A DNA stretch of 64,000 nt from positions 1-64,000 of the forward strand of contig JARGPH010000033.1 of assembly GCA_029213065.1 (NCBI GenBank), read 5' to 3'. Made by a program: the position numbers and the translations under genes. The notes beneath the pieces were generated by a model. That model had not been told where the DNA came from. It searched no databases and worked only from the letters and a program-made list of their open reading frames with translations. Source of the DNA: Verrucomicrobiales bacterium. GTDB taxonomy: Bacteria > Verrucomicrobiota > Verrucomicrobiia > Verrucomicrobiales > DEV007. Within the stretch, counting starts at the first letter, position 1. Every line of letters begins with the position of its first letter. This document shows positions 1 through 8,636 of this stretch, piece by piece.

Positions 1-206
1 AATCGAATTTTTGAAGTGTCCTCGAGCGGTTTCTCCACGATCTCTTCGGGAACGGATTCCTCCTCAACCGGTTCTTCTGCAATGGGCTCAGATTTTTCCG
101 GAGAAGAATCGGACAATGGAGCAGGCTCGACCTCCTTTTCCGGTGTCGGTTCCTGCGAAGCAACACTTCTCAGCGTCCTCCATTTGCGTTCAGTTTTTCT
201 CTCCAT
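1..206 (-). CDS. Truncated hypothetical protein, charged and Pro/Glu-rich N-terminus
   Basis: Only the first 68 codons lie in the window and the gene runs off the left edge. It starts MERKTERKWRTLRSVA and continues into a low-complexity stretch rich in Glu, Pro and Ser with repeated EEP/PEE/EKP patterns. There is no signal peptide or membrane segment in the visible part. Such charged, probably disordered N-termini occur on several unrelated cytoplasmic or membrane-anchored proteins, so no function can be given. A competing ATG at 237 in another frame stops after 22 codons. The gene is on the same strand as the DUF218 gene upstream (about 80 bp gap) and could be co-transcribed with it. Confidence 0.5.
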   Translation of the reverse strand, partial: MERKTERKWRTLRSVASQEPTPEKEVEPAPLSDSSPEKSEPIAEEPVEEESVPEEIVEKPLEDTSKIR

Positions 207-288
207 CGAGCGAATTCAATTTCTTCTCGTGAGAACATAGCCTAAAAACCATAACTTTGGAACTGTTCGGTTTTCAAAGATCAAGGGG

Positions 289-1107
289 CTACTTCATGAG
301 CCCCAAAAACTCCCAGCAAGCTGACTGAATGTCTTTGAATCCTCGCCCCTGGGGAATCAGGTAAATAGAGACAAAGGAAAGCGGGACGGACCGGAAGTCG
401 GCCGGAACCGGAATCAGGGTCATCCCGTGCTTCTGAGCTTCGTGCAAGGCTCTCCTCAGGTGAGAGGCGGAACTGCAGATCCCGACACGCTGCCACTCAG
501 GGTGCGCTTCCAGCAAAGCGGCAACCTCGACGAGCTCCTCCGCTGTCGTTCGCGGTTTGTCCCGCTCGATGATCACATCGGCGGGCACTCCGAGCGATTG
601 CCAGATCTCTGAGGTCTCGCGGGAAAGCAGGCGGTCGTCCCCAATCTCTGTGATACTCCGCCCCGTCGTAATGAGCGTTTTCACTTTGCCCTCCTCATAC
701 AGAAACAATGGACGGAGGAGCCGATCACCAATCGATCCGACGAAGGGCTTCCCGCGGGGAGACAATCGGGTCCCGCCTCCGAGAACAACCACCGCGTCGA
801 GCGGCTCAGTTACCTCTTCAAAGGCATAAAATGGAGCTTCGAGAACTCGCAAAAGACGATTGCCAAGGTAGGGACTCCCCGCGAGCGCGAACCCAAGCCA
901 AAGCACCGCAAAAACAGACCTGAGCCGTCTCGAAATACCCGGCCAGAAAATCCCCGCGAACAGCACAGCCCAGATCATTCCCGCCGGCATCAGAAAGAGA
1001 GCGATGACCTTCTTTGCCACGAGCGTGTTTTTGCTCAATAAAACGAGGACAAGAACCAAAGCGACAACCGCAAGAATCGGAGAGAGACGGAGAAGACGGG
1101 ATTTCAT
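289..1107 (-). CDS. YdcF/SanA-like (DUF218) membrane protein
   Basis: Predicted inner-membrane protein of the DUF218 (YdcF/ElyC/SanA) family, whose members are linked to envelope integrity but lack a firmly established reaction. Three N-terminal hydrophobic segments come first (about residues 8-27, 32-52 and 62-78). The DUF218 domain follows, with the typical start DAVVVLGGG, a central ITTGRS strand, the R-T-T-A-E-E helix (DKPRTTAEEL) and the SSASHLRRA strand-helix. These acidic, Ser and His positions are the conserved ones of the family. The ATG at 1107 is chosen; a TTG at 1134 in frame would add nine residues (ending RIAF) and cannot be excluded. The gene lies about 85 bp downstream of the C39-like peptidase gene on the same strand, so co-transcription is plausible. 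Confidence 0.85.
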   Translation of the reverse strand: MKSRLLRLSPILAVVALVLVLVLLSKNTLVAKKVIALFLMPAGMIWAVLFAGIFWPGISRRLRSVFAVLWLGFALAGSPYLGNRLLRVLEAPFYAFEEVTEPLDAVVVLGGGTRLSPRGKPFVGSIGDRLLRPLFLYEEGKVKTLITTGRSITEIGDDRLLSRETSEIWQSLGVPADVIIERDKPRTTAEELVEVAALLEAHPEWQRVGICSSASHLRRALHEAQKHGMTLIPVPADFRSVPLSFVSIYLIPQGRGFKDIQSACWEFLGLMK

Positions 1108-1193
1108 AAAAGCGATTCGGAGCAGATCAGACAATCACTGCGGGGACGATACAGATACTCCGGATTCGAAGAAAACTTTCAACGCATTTCCAG

Positions 1194-2477
1194 CTATTTA
1201 AAAGAGAACACGGCGTAGGCGGTCGCTTCCATTTCCTCAACCCTCATGCGACGGTCGCGGGTTTCGTTTCCCCAGGGCTCGGTGTAGATCAACTCACCGC
1301 GTTCTTCGTTGAACCCCGTCACGATGGAAGCATGCGAGGGCGTTCCTTTTTCACTTTTGTCAGGGTAGGACTCCAGCTCTTCCGGAGTAGGAACCGGCAG
1401 TGCGAACTGATGATCGGCATTCCACGCAAGCTGGTTCGCTGAATGCGCCTTTTCGCGAGCCTCTGAGACGCGACGCCAGACGATGAGTGGACGCCCCTCT
1501 TTAAGCGAGCGGGAGACGCGTTCCATTTTAAAGTCCGGTGCGACACTGACGCGAAGCCCCACCTCGTCCGCTGTCGAACGGTAGAGCCCGATCAAGTCAC
1601 TCCCCTTCGCACTCCCGGTATTTTTGAACTCAGCGCCCGCCGCGAGTGCTTCCGGCGAAATGCGCAGTCCGTAGTAGTATCCAGCCATCGCGAGGGTGTG
1701 AATGCCGCAAAAAGGCGTGTTCCCCTGCGTAAACATCGGGACACCGGTGACCTGCAAATCCCCCGTTTCAGTGCGGATTACCCGGGCCTCAAAAAAATCA
1801 TCTTTCTCCCGGTCGCTCATTCTCAGAATCGTTTTATCGACCAGCGAATCGGGCACCGCAGACTTCCTCATGATGTGGAGTGAAACGGAAAAATCCTCCC
1901 TCGCGACAAAGCGGAGAACAAAATCCTCCCATTCATAATCAGTGAACCCGACTCGGAGATGAGGGCTTTTCCCGAGGAAACCTTCGACGCCCCTGCCGCA
2001 ACCCTCTTCGAGACGCTCCTCTATCGTTTTGAGGAGGTGCTTGTAATGACGGTTGAATTCCTGACGACGTTGGCGCCCTTCCTCACGCGCTTCGCGATCG
2101 GACTCGCCGCCGTATTGATACCCGAAGTATCGCCCCGCATCGAGGAAGTGAATCACAAGCTCACGCAATTCACTCCCCTCCCCGTAGGCATAAACCGCCA
2201 TGGGAACTTCGCCGAAAACATCGGGACTCGCCGTCATTCGGAAAATTCTCGTATCCCCGAGCGAAGGGTCCTGCTCCCACGGCCCCGAAAAGGTATCCGC
2301 CTCCCAGTCGACCCAGTTTCCTTTTTCGAGAAGCTCCTCAGTCATCTCCGCATTGAAACGCGGCATCGACGGAATGATGGGGACCACATTGCCATTCCCG
2401 AAAAAGGTATTGGGAATCGCTAAGGCCAACACAGGCGATCCAATGAGCGCGAAAATGAAGATACTTCGAAGCGTCAT
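1194..2477 (-). CDS. Secreted C39-like family peptidase
   Basis: Predicted exported papain-fold cysteine peptidase (C39-like). The start at 2477 gives a clear signal peptide (MTLRSIFIFALIGSPVLALA); the frame is open about 21 codons further upstream, but that extension would bury the signal. Residues about 30-235 form a region of unknown fold. The C-terminal half carries the peptidase core: VPMFTQGNTPFCGIHTLAMAG with the candidate nucleophile Cys257, PSHASIVTGF with His382, and YTEPWG as the usual third-residue region. The Cys, His and downstream Asn/Asp-type order matches C39-like proteins, which are often exported and not always linked to bacteriocins. No ABC transporter or bacteriocin gene is adjacent. 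It is divergent from uvrA with a 68 bp shared upstream region. Confidence 0.8.
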   Translation of the reverse strand: MTLRSIFIFALIGSPVLALAIPNTFFGNGNVVPIIPSMPRFNAEMTEELLEKGNWVDWEADTFSGPWEQDPSLGDTRIFRMTASPDVFGEVPMAVYAYGEGSELRELVIHFLDAGRYFGYQYGGESDREAREEGRQRRQEFNRHYKHLLKTIEERLEEGCGRGVEGFLGKSPHLRVGFTDYEWEDFVLRFVAREDFSVSLHIMRKSAVPDSLVDKTILRMSDREKDDFFEARVIRTETGDLQVTGVPMFTQGNTPFCGIHTLAMAGYYYGLRISPEALAAGAEFKNTGSAKGSDLIGLYRSTADEVGLRVSVAPDFKMERVSRSLKEGRPLIVWRRVSEAREKAHSANQLAWNADHQFALPVPTPEELESYPDKSEKGTPSHASIVTGFNEERGELIYTEPWGNETRDRRMRVEEMEATAYAVFSFK

Positions 2478-2545
2478 GATTCGGAAAAGATAACAGAATT
2501 CCTTTTTGGCGAACAGACTTTTGGCCGCTAGTCTGTGCACTCAAC

Positions 2546-5338
2546 ATGGGCGAAAATGCATTGATCAAAATTCAGGGTGCCCGCCAGCACAACCTGAAGA
2601 ATCTCACTCTCGAAATCCCGCGAAACCAGTTCGTGGTCATCACGGGAGTCTCCGGCTCGGGCAAGTCATCGCTCGCCTTCGACACGCTCTATGCCGAGGG
2701 ACAACGCCGCTACGTGGAATCGCTTTCGGCCTACGCGAGACAGTTCCTCGACCAGCTTGAGAAGCCCGACGTCGATTTCATCGAGGGGCTCACCCCCGCG
2801 ATCGCAATTGAACAACGCTCATCAAAACCGAACCCGCGTTCGACCATCGCGACGGCCACCGAGATCTACGACTATCTCAGAATTCTCTACGCCGCACTCG
2901 GCCAGCCTCACGACCCTGAAACCGGCGCTCCACTCGTCCGCCACACCGTCAAAGACATCGTCGATGCGCTCACGGCTTATCCCGAACGGACCCGCATCAT
3001 TCTCGTCGCTCCCGTCAAACCGGAGAAAAAGGAAAAGCTCGCCGACATCCTCGAACGCTACAAAGTGCAGGGGTTCCTCCGCGCGCGACTCGACGGGGAG
3101 ATCGTCGAAATCGAAGAAGTAGATCAGAAAAAAGCCGATACGATTGAGATCGTGATTGATCGACTCGTGATACGTGAAGACATCCGCAGTCGTCTCGCCG
3201 ACTCGCTCGAGATGGCTCAGAAAATTTCAGAGAACCACGTCTCGGCACTGGTGCAGGTTCCCGATTCCGAAGACTACGAGCAGCTCGACTTCACTTTCAA
3301 TTTCACCAATCCCGAAACCGGATTCTCTCTCCCCCGCCTCACCCCGAAACACTTTTCCTTCAACAGTCATTCCGGAGCCTGCCCGACCTGTCACGGTCTC
3401 GGAACGCGACTCGTTCCCGACGGCGAACTCATGGTTCCCGATCCGACCAAATCAATCCGCGACGGCGCGATCAAAACCTGGTGGAGCGGCTCGAAAAAGC
3501 GGAAAGGCTTTCACCAACGGGCCTTCGAAGATTTGGCAAAACTTTACAAAGCCGACCTCGACGAACCGATCTCCGATCTGCCGCAGGAATTCAAACGGGC
3601 GCTCCTCTACGGAGACGACACCTTTGAGGGTCTCTCGACGCAGGCAACACGCCTCCTCGAAACCACCAAGAGCGAAATGACGAAACGCAACGTGCGGCGC
3701 TTCATGTCATCGCGGCCCTGCACCGCGTGCCACGGGAAACGACTCAAAGACGAAATCCTTTCGGTGACGATGAACCATGCCACCGAACCGCTTTCGATTG
3801 AGAGCTTCACCGGCCTCAGCATTGCCCGCGCCATCGAATGGATCGAGGGCGTCGAACTCACGAAGGTGCAGGCATCGTATGCCCGCGAGGTTCTCCTCGA
3901 AGTCACGAAGCGTCTCAAATTTCTCAACACCGTCGGTCTCGGCTACCTCAGTCTCAATCGCCAAAGCGGAACCCTTTCCGGCGGGGAAAGCCAACGCATC
4001 CGTCTCGCGACGCAGCTGGGTGCCGGACTCGCGGGGGTTCTCTACGTCCTCGATGAACCAAGCATTGGACTGCACCAGGCGGACAACGAAAAGCTCATTG
4101 CGACCTTGAAAGATCTTCGTGATCTCGGGAACTCCGTCATCGTCGTTGAACACGATGAAGACACAATTCGCGCCGCCGACCACCTTCTCGACCTCGGTCC
4201 CGAAGCGGGTGAAAACGGAGGTAAACTGCTCGCGCAGGGAACCCCGGAAGAAGTCATCGCCGATCCCAACTCGGTGACGGGTGCCTATCTGTCAGGAAAA
4301 AAGGAGATCGAGATTCCGGCCCCGACCCGCTTCGAATCTGAAACCCACGAGATCACGATTCGCGGGGCCCGGGAGAACAATCTCAAAGACATCGATGTCT
4401 CTTTTCCTCTGGGCAACTTCATCTGCGTTAGCGGAATGTCAGGGAGCGGGAAGTCCACCCTCGTCGACACGATCCTGAGACGCGCTGTTTTCCGTCATCT
4501 TCACAACAGCAAAGAAAAACCGGGCGAACACGACGCCGTCGAAGGATTCGAACACATCGATAAAGCGATCGTGATCGACCAGACCCCGATCGGTCGCAGC
4601 CCCCGATCCAACCCAGCGACCTACATCGGTGTCTTCGGACCGATCCGCGATCTCTTTTCGCAGCTGCCCGCCTCGCGAACGAGAGGCTATGCGGCCGGTC
4701 GATTCAGCTTCAATGTCAGTGGCGGGAGGTGTGAAAGCTGTCAGGGCGACGGGATGATCAAAATCGACATGCACTTTCTCAGCGACGTCTACGTGAAGTG
4801 TGAATCGTGCAACGGACGCCGCTACAACCGGGAAACTCTCGACGTCACCTTCCGGGGAAAGAGCATCGCCGATGTCCTCGAAATGACGGTGGAGGAAGCG
4901 CTTCTCTTTTTCCAGAAAATCCCGAAAATCAGCCAGCAGCTGAAGGCTCTCCGCGATGTCGGGCTCGGCTACGTCCGGCTCGGTCAATCCGCGACAACCC
5001 TCTCCGGCGGCGAAGCACAGCGAATTAAGTTGGCGGCCGAGCTCGGAAAAACCGCGACCGGAAAAACGCTCTACCTCCTCGACGAGCCCACCACCGGCCT
5101 GCATTTTGAAGATATCGCGACTTTACTCGAGGTCTTCTACCGGCTCCGGGATCAGGGAAACACCCTCATCGTAATCGAACACAATCTCGACGTCATCAAG
5201 TGCGCCGACTGGATTATCGACATGGGCCCGGGCGGAGGCGAACACGGAGGCCGCGTCGTCGCGCTCGGAAGCCCCGTCGCGATTGCAGGAAACGAAGCAT
5301 CTCTTACCGGAAAGTATTTAAATCGGTATTTCTCGTAA
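2546..5338 (+). CDS. uvrA: Excinuclease ABC subunit A
   Basis: DNA damage recognition subunit of nucleotide excision repair; a dimer of UvrA loads UvrB at lesions in the cytoplasm. The 930-residue length is normal for the family. Visible in order: first Walker A (GVSGSGKSS, about residue 35), first zinc module starting CPTCHGLG (about 277) with its second pair CTACHGKR, first ABC signature LSGGESQRI with Walker [12 protein letters not shown], second Walker [10 protein letters not shown] (about 630), the C-terminal zinc finger CESC-x(n)-CESC (about 730-755), and the second signature LSGGEAQRI with [11 protein letters not shown]. All catalytic motifs are intact. I saw no obvious LexA-type operator in the short divergent promoter region. 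uvrB is not in the window. Confidence 0.98.
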   Translation: MGENALIKIQGARQHNLKNLTLEIPRNQFVVITGVSGSGKSSLAFDTLYAEGQRRYVESLSAYARQFLDQLEKPDVDFIEGLTPAIAIEQRSSKPNPRSTIATATEIYDYLRILYAALGQPHDPETGAPLVRHTVKDIVDALTAYPERTRIILVAPVKPEKKEKLADILERYKVQGFLRARLDGEIVEIEEVDQKKADTIEIVIDRLVIREDIRSRLADSLEMAQKISENHVSALVQVPDSEDYEQLDFTFNFTNPETGFSLPRLTPKHFSFNSHSGACPTCHGLGTRLVPDGELMVPDPTKSIRDGAIKTWWSGSKKRKGFHQRAFEDLAKLYKADLDEPISDLPQEFKRALLYGDDTFEGLSTQATRLLETTKSEMTKRNVRRFMSSRPCTACHGKRLKDEILSVTMNHATEPLSIESFTGLSIARAIEWIEGVELTKVQASYAREVLLEVTKRLKFLNTVGLGYLSLNRQSGTLSGGESQRIRLATQLGAGLAGVLYVLDEPSIGLHQADNEKLIATLKDLRDLGNSVIVVEHDEDTIRAADHLLDLGPEAGENGGKLLAQGTPEEVIADPNSVTGAYLSGKKEIEIPAPTRFESETHEITIRGARENNLKDIDVSFPLGNFICVSGMSGSGKSTLVDTILRRAVFRHLHNSKEKPGEHDAVEGFEHIDKAIVIDQTPIGRSPRSNPATYIGVFGPIRDLFSQLPASRTRGYAAGRFSFNVSGGRCESCQGDGMIKIDMHFLSDVYVKCESCNGRRYNRETLDVTFRGKSIADVLEMTVEEALLFFQKIPKISQQLKALRDVGLGYVRLGQSATTLSGGEAQRIKLAAELGKTATGKTLYLLDEPTTGLHFEDIATLLEVFYRLRDQGNTLIVIEHNLDVIKCADWIIDMGPGGGEHGGRVVALGSPVAIAGNEASLTGKYLNRYFS

Positions 5339-5368
5339 CTTTTTCGCTCTTCGGGAGTCCAAAGAGCA

Positions 5369-6082
5369 ATGAAAGTTATCTCCACCTTGTCTGCTATCGC
5401 GCTCTCACTCACCTCTGTTTTTGCAGAAGTCCCTTCCCTTCAGGAGGAAATCGACGCCAAAAAAACATCCGGACGTAAAAATGCCGATCCTGAGAAACTA
5501 GCCGACTACGCCGCGGGAATCGAGGCGATCAAAACCGCCGGCGTCCTCGAAAGTTCAAAGAAGAAAGGCGACGAAGCGCCTGACTTTTCTCTGATCGACT
5601 CCAAAGGGAGCACCCTCACTTTGTCTGAGGAACTCAAGAAAGGCCCCGTCGTTCTCACCTGGTATCGCGGAGGCTGGTGCCCTTACTGCAACATCCAGCT
5701 CGCCGCCTATCAGAAAATTCTTCCTCAAATCGAAGAGCTCGGCGCGCAGCTCATTGCGGTCTCTCCCGAGCTTCCCGACAAATCTCTTTCCACGAAAGAG
5801 AAGAACGAACTCCGCTTCCCCGTTCTCACCGACCTCAACCTGAAGGTGGCGGAAGAATACGGATTGGTTTTCAAACTCACTCCTGAAGTGGCCGGGCACT
5901 ACAGCAAATTCTTCAGCATGGAAGAGTTTTACGGCGAAGACGGATCGAGCAATGAGCTCCCCATTGCCGCGACCTACGTCATCGATAAAAATGGCAAAAT
6001 CGTTTACTCCTTCCTCGACGAGGATTACACGAAGCGGGCCGAGCCAAAAGACATCCTCGAAGCACTCGACGGACTGGAGTGA
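5369..6082 (+). CDS. Exported peroxiredoxin-like (AhpC/TSA) thioredoxin-fold protein
   Basis: Predicted exported thioredoxin-fold protein of the AhpC/TSA superfamily, probably reducing peroxides or acting as a thiol oxidoreductase outside the cytoplasm. A signal peptide is visible (MKVISTLSAIALSLTSVFA). The catalytic segment WYRGGWCPYCN places Cys104 and Cys107 in a CxxC arrangement. This is the peroxiredoxin-like type whose members have a CPYC motif rather than the PxxxT-x-x-C of classical 2-Cys enzymes. The strand QLIAVSPE and the late YVIDKNGKIVYSF are the usual thioredoxin-fold signatures. The gene lies 30 bp after uvrA and may be read from its transcript, but no functional link is implied. 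The substrate is unknown. Confidence 0.88.
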   Translation: MKVISTLSAIALSLTSVFAEVPSLQEEIDAKKTSGRKNADPEKLADYAAGIEAIKTAGVLESSKKKGDEAPDFSLIDSKGSTLTLSEELKKGPVVLTWYRGGWCPYCNIQLAAYQKILPQIEELGAQLIAVSPELPDKSLSTKEKNELRFPVLTDLNLKVAEEYGLVFKLTPEVAGHYSKFFSMEEFYGEDGSSNELPIAATYVIDKNGKIVYSFLDEDYTKRAEPKDILEALDGLE

Positions 6083-6139
6083 GAGATCGTGGCAATCCCC
6101 CATTACCTATGAAGGGATTGAGAGGAGGGTTAAGAAAAG

Positions 6140-6166
6140 GAAAAAGAGGTTTTCGCTGCGCGAAAA
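6140..6166 (-). terminator. Putative intrinsic terminator of tRNA-Arg
   Basis: Read on the minus strand just after the tRNA, the sequence forms a 7-bp stem (TTTTCGC / GCGAAAA) with a 3-nt loop. CCTCTTTTTCC follows and supplies a short U-rich tail. The stem is partly A/T, so the strength is uncertain. Confidence 0.5.
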
Positions 6167-6167
6167 A

Positions 6168-6239
6168 TACACCCACCAGGAATCGAACCTGGACTTTCGG
6201 TTCCGGAAACCGACGTAATATCCGTTTTACTATGGGTGC
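6168..6239 (-). tRNA. tRNA-Arg(CCG)
   Basis: Full cloverleaf on the minus strand, 72 nt. The acceptor stem GCACCCA pairs with TGGGTGT (one G-U at the first pair) and the discriminator is A. The D-stem is GTAA/TTAC, the anticodon stem TCGGT/ACCGA with loop TTCCGGA gives anticodon CCG, and the T-arm is CCAGG-TTCGATT-CCTGG. No CCA is encoded, unlike the two tRNA-Asp genes in this window, so the 3' end must be added by CCA transferase. It reads CGG codons. Confidence 0.93.
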
Positions 6240-6415
6240 GTTTGGTACGGTCGGGGCTGAAATCAGCCCTCCCCGATCCAAGGGTCGCTAAAATGGGGCG
6301 ACTCGGGGGAATTCGCAAGCGCTAAACGCAGATTAGGGAACTCAAACTGCGACTTTACACCCCAAGGCCATGGCCATATCGTCCGCGCGAGTGCCCTGAA
6401 CGGGTTTCAGCGTCC

Positions 6416-7192
6416 ATGGAAGAGCAATTTACAGGCAAACGAGTCGTCATTAAAATTGGTACCGGCGTCCTCACGCGGGGTGACGGAGCCGAACTACATC
6501 ACGCGATGATTGCCCGCCTCTCTCAGGCCATTGCGGACTTGAATCAGGCCGGGCACGAGGTTGTCATGGTCACCTCCGGCGCTGTCGGAGCAGGAATGTC
6601 TACCTTCGGGCTCTCAATCCGCCCGACCGCAACCGACATGCTCCAGGCCTGCGCCGCCGCCGGACAAGCGCGCCTCATGCATCTCTACGAGGGACATTTC
6701 GGCAACCACGGCCTCAAGATCGCGCAACTTCTCGTCACCCACGAGGATCTCAACGACGCGACCCGCAGCGCCAACGTCCTCGCGACTCTCAGTGCGATCC
6801 TTCCTCACCGTCAGGTCATTCCGATTGTGAACGAAAATGACTCGGTCTCAGTTTTCGAACTCAAAGTGGGAGACAACGACACCCTTTCCTCCATCGTCGC
6901 CCGCTTGATCAATGCCGACATGTTAGTGCTCCTCACCAGTGTCGACGGGCTTCTCGACGCGGCCAATCAACTCATTCCCGCCGTGTCGGACGTCGAATCC
7001 GTTCTCGACCTCGCCCGCGATGAAAAAGGCGCGCTTTCCGTAGGTGGTATGGGCAGTAAATTGCGCGCCGTTCAGCAAGCCGTCGAAAGCGGCATCGAAA
7101 CCATCATTGCGAGCGGAGTCCGCCCCGAACAACTCACTGAACTCGTAAACGGCGAAGGAATCTGCACCCGTTTCGCCCCGAAATCCTCTTAG
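6416..7192 (+). CDS. proB: Glutamate 5-kinase, without PUA domain
   Basis: Phosphorylates L-glutamate to gamma-glutamyl phosphate with ATP, the first and usually proline-feedback-inhibited step of proline synthesis in the cytoplasm. The amino-acid kinase fold is complete: VVIKIGTGVLTRG at the N-terminus, VTSGAVGAG, the substrate loop NENDSVS with DNDTLSSIVA, and VGGMGSKLRAVQQAVESG near the end. At 258 residues it ends right after the kinase domain, whereas E. coli-type enzymes (about 367 residues) carry a C-terminal PUA domain. Kinase-only ProB proteins are known. proA follows 12 bp downstream, so the pair is almost certainly one operon. Confidence 0.95.
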   Translation: MEEQFTGKRVVIKIGTGVLTRGDGAELHHAMIARLSQAIADLNQAGHEVVMVTSGAVGAGMSTFGLSIRPTATDMLQACAAAGQARLMHLYEGHFGNHGLKIAQLLVTHEDLNDATRSANVLATLSAILPHRQVIPIVNENDSVSVFELKVGDNDTLSSIVARLINADMLVLLTSVDGLLDAANQLIPAVSDVESVLDLARDEKGALSVGGMGSKLRAVQQAVESGIETIIASGVRPEQLTELVNGEGICTRFAPKSS

Positions 7193-7204
7193 CTTTTAGA
7201 CAAC

Positions 7205-8473
7205 ATGACTTCTGAAGAAATTCGCGACCAGGTATGGCAAATGGGCAAACAGGCCCGCGCTGCAGCCCATGCTCTGACAAAACTCTCAACGGAGACGAAA
7301 AACGAAATCCTTCTCGCAATGGCCGACGCCGTTATCGCACGGGAGGCGGAGATCATTGCCGCCAACGAAAAGGATCTCGCTGCCGCCGATGAACTGGGTC
7401 TCACCGATGCGATGAAGGACCGCCTTCGCCTCGACCACGACCGCATCAAAGCGATGGCCGACGGCATTCGCGAAGTGGCGGAACTGCACGATCCCACCGG
7501 GGAGATTCTCAAAGAGTGGACGAGACCCAACGGGCTCGAATTTGTGAAAAAACGCACCCCCATCGGTGTGATCGGTATCATTTACGAAAGCCGCCCCAAC
7601 GTCACCGCCGACGCTGCCGTGCTCTGTTTTAAAACCGGCAACGCCACGATTCTGCGCGGGGGGAAGGAAGCGATTCACTCGAACCGCGCCATCGCCGACG
7701 CCTTGCAAACGGGCGGAGCCGGCGCAGGGCTCCCCGATTACAGCGTCCAGCTCATTCCGTTCACCGACCGGGAAAGCGTTCAGCATCTTTGCGAGATGGA
7801 CACCTATCTCGACCTCATCATTCCACGTGGCGGCGCAAGTCTCATTGAAGCCGTCGTCGGAATGGCCCGCATGCCCGTGATCAAACACTACGACGGAATC
7901 TGTCATGTCTTCGTCGACAAAGCGGCTGATCTCGATATGGCCGAGGCGATCACGATTAACTCGAAGTGCCACAAGCCCTCGGTCTGCAATGCACTGGAAA
8001 CCCTCCTGATCCATCGGGACGTCGCCGCTGAATTCGCCCCGCAGATTGCCCAGTCGCTTTCCGCGAAAAATGTCGAGCTGCGCGGCGATGATGATTTCAT
8101 CAAACTGGCGGGGATAGATGGCATCGTTCCTGCGTCCGAAGCGGATTGGACGACCGAATACCTCGACTACATTCTCGCGGTGAAAGTGGTCGATGACCTC
8201 GATGCTGCGATCTCACATATCAACCACTACGGCTCACATCACACCGACAGCATCGTCACCGCAGATGAAACCGCAGCAGAGCAATTCCAACTCGAAATCG
8301 ACAGCGCCTGTGTTTTCCGGAACACCTCGACGCGTTTTGCGGATGGAGGCGAGTTTGGGTTCGGAGCCGAGATCGGAATCAGCACCGATAAACTGCACGC
8401 CCGCGGCCCCATGGCTCTGGAGGAGTTGTGCAGCTACAAATATCTCGTCAACGGCCGCGGCCAGGTGCGATAG
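7205..8473 (+). CDS. proA: Gamma-glutamyl phosphate reductase
   Basis: Second enzyme of proline synthesis, reducing gamma-glutamyl phosphate with NADPH to glutamate-5-semialdehyde. The 422-residue length is typical. Family signatures are present: the early PIGVIGIIYESRPNVT segment, NATILRGGKEAIHSN, the cofactor-region IIPRGGASLIEAV, and HYDGICHVFVD followed by NSKCHKPSVCNALETLL, in which the Cys of NSKCHKPS is the candidate catalytic residue. The C-terminal ASTRFADGGEFGFGAEIGIS region appears here as NTSTRFADGGEFGFGAEIGI. It forms a two-gene operon with proB; no proC lies in the window. Confidence 0.96.
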   Translation: MTSEEIRDQVWQMGKQARAAAHALTKLSTETKNEILLAMADAVIAREAEIIAANEKDLAAADELGLTDAMKDRLRLDHDRIKAMADGIREVAELHDPTGEILKEWTRPNGLEFVKKRTPIGVIGIIYESRPNVTADAAVLCFKTGNATILRGGKEAIHSNRAIADALQTGGAGAGLPDYSVQLIPFTDRESVQHLCEMDTYLDLIIPRGGASLIEAVVGMARMPVIKHYDGICHVFVDKAADLDMAEAITINSKCHKPSVCNALETLLIHRDVAAEFAPQIAQSLSAKNVELRGDDDFIKLAGIDGIVPASEADWTTEYLDYILAVKVVDDLDAAISHINHYGSHHTDSIVTADETAAEQFQLEIDSACVFRNTSTRFADGGEFGFGAEIGISTDKLHARGPMALEELCSYKYLVNGRGQVR

Positions 8474-8636
8474 AAAAGCGGCCCTCACGGACGGAGAGCG
8501 GTTCACAAGCCGTGCTCTTTGCAAAGTCTCAGCCACACCTCCGGGAGCGGGATGGCAGCTGCAACGAAATGTCTACTATTTCGCTTCAGTCGCTATTTGA
8601 CCGGAGCTTCAGTCGCTGCGTAGATTGCCTCATCTT

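Larger units (their letters stand above)
6083..6415. other. Intergenic region holding tRNA-Arg
   Basis: This stretch of about 330 bp between the peroxiredoxin-like gene and proB contains tRNA-Arg(CCG) on the minus strand and its hairpin. I see no other gene. The 170 bp upstream of proB hold no clear sigma-70 promoter that I would defend. Confidence 0.7.

Noticed and set aside
1194-2477. Bacteriocin processing peptidase cluster
   Set aside because: The C39-like protein is secreted and stands alone; no ABC transporter, HlyD-type or precursor peptide gene is near.
2478-2545. SOS (LexA) box at uvrA
   Set aside because: No convincing palindrome of a known LexA type in the 68 bp.
4439-5104. 221-codon frame antisense to uvrA
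   Set aside because: uvrA motifs on the plus strand are continuous; shadow of biased codon use.
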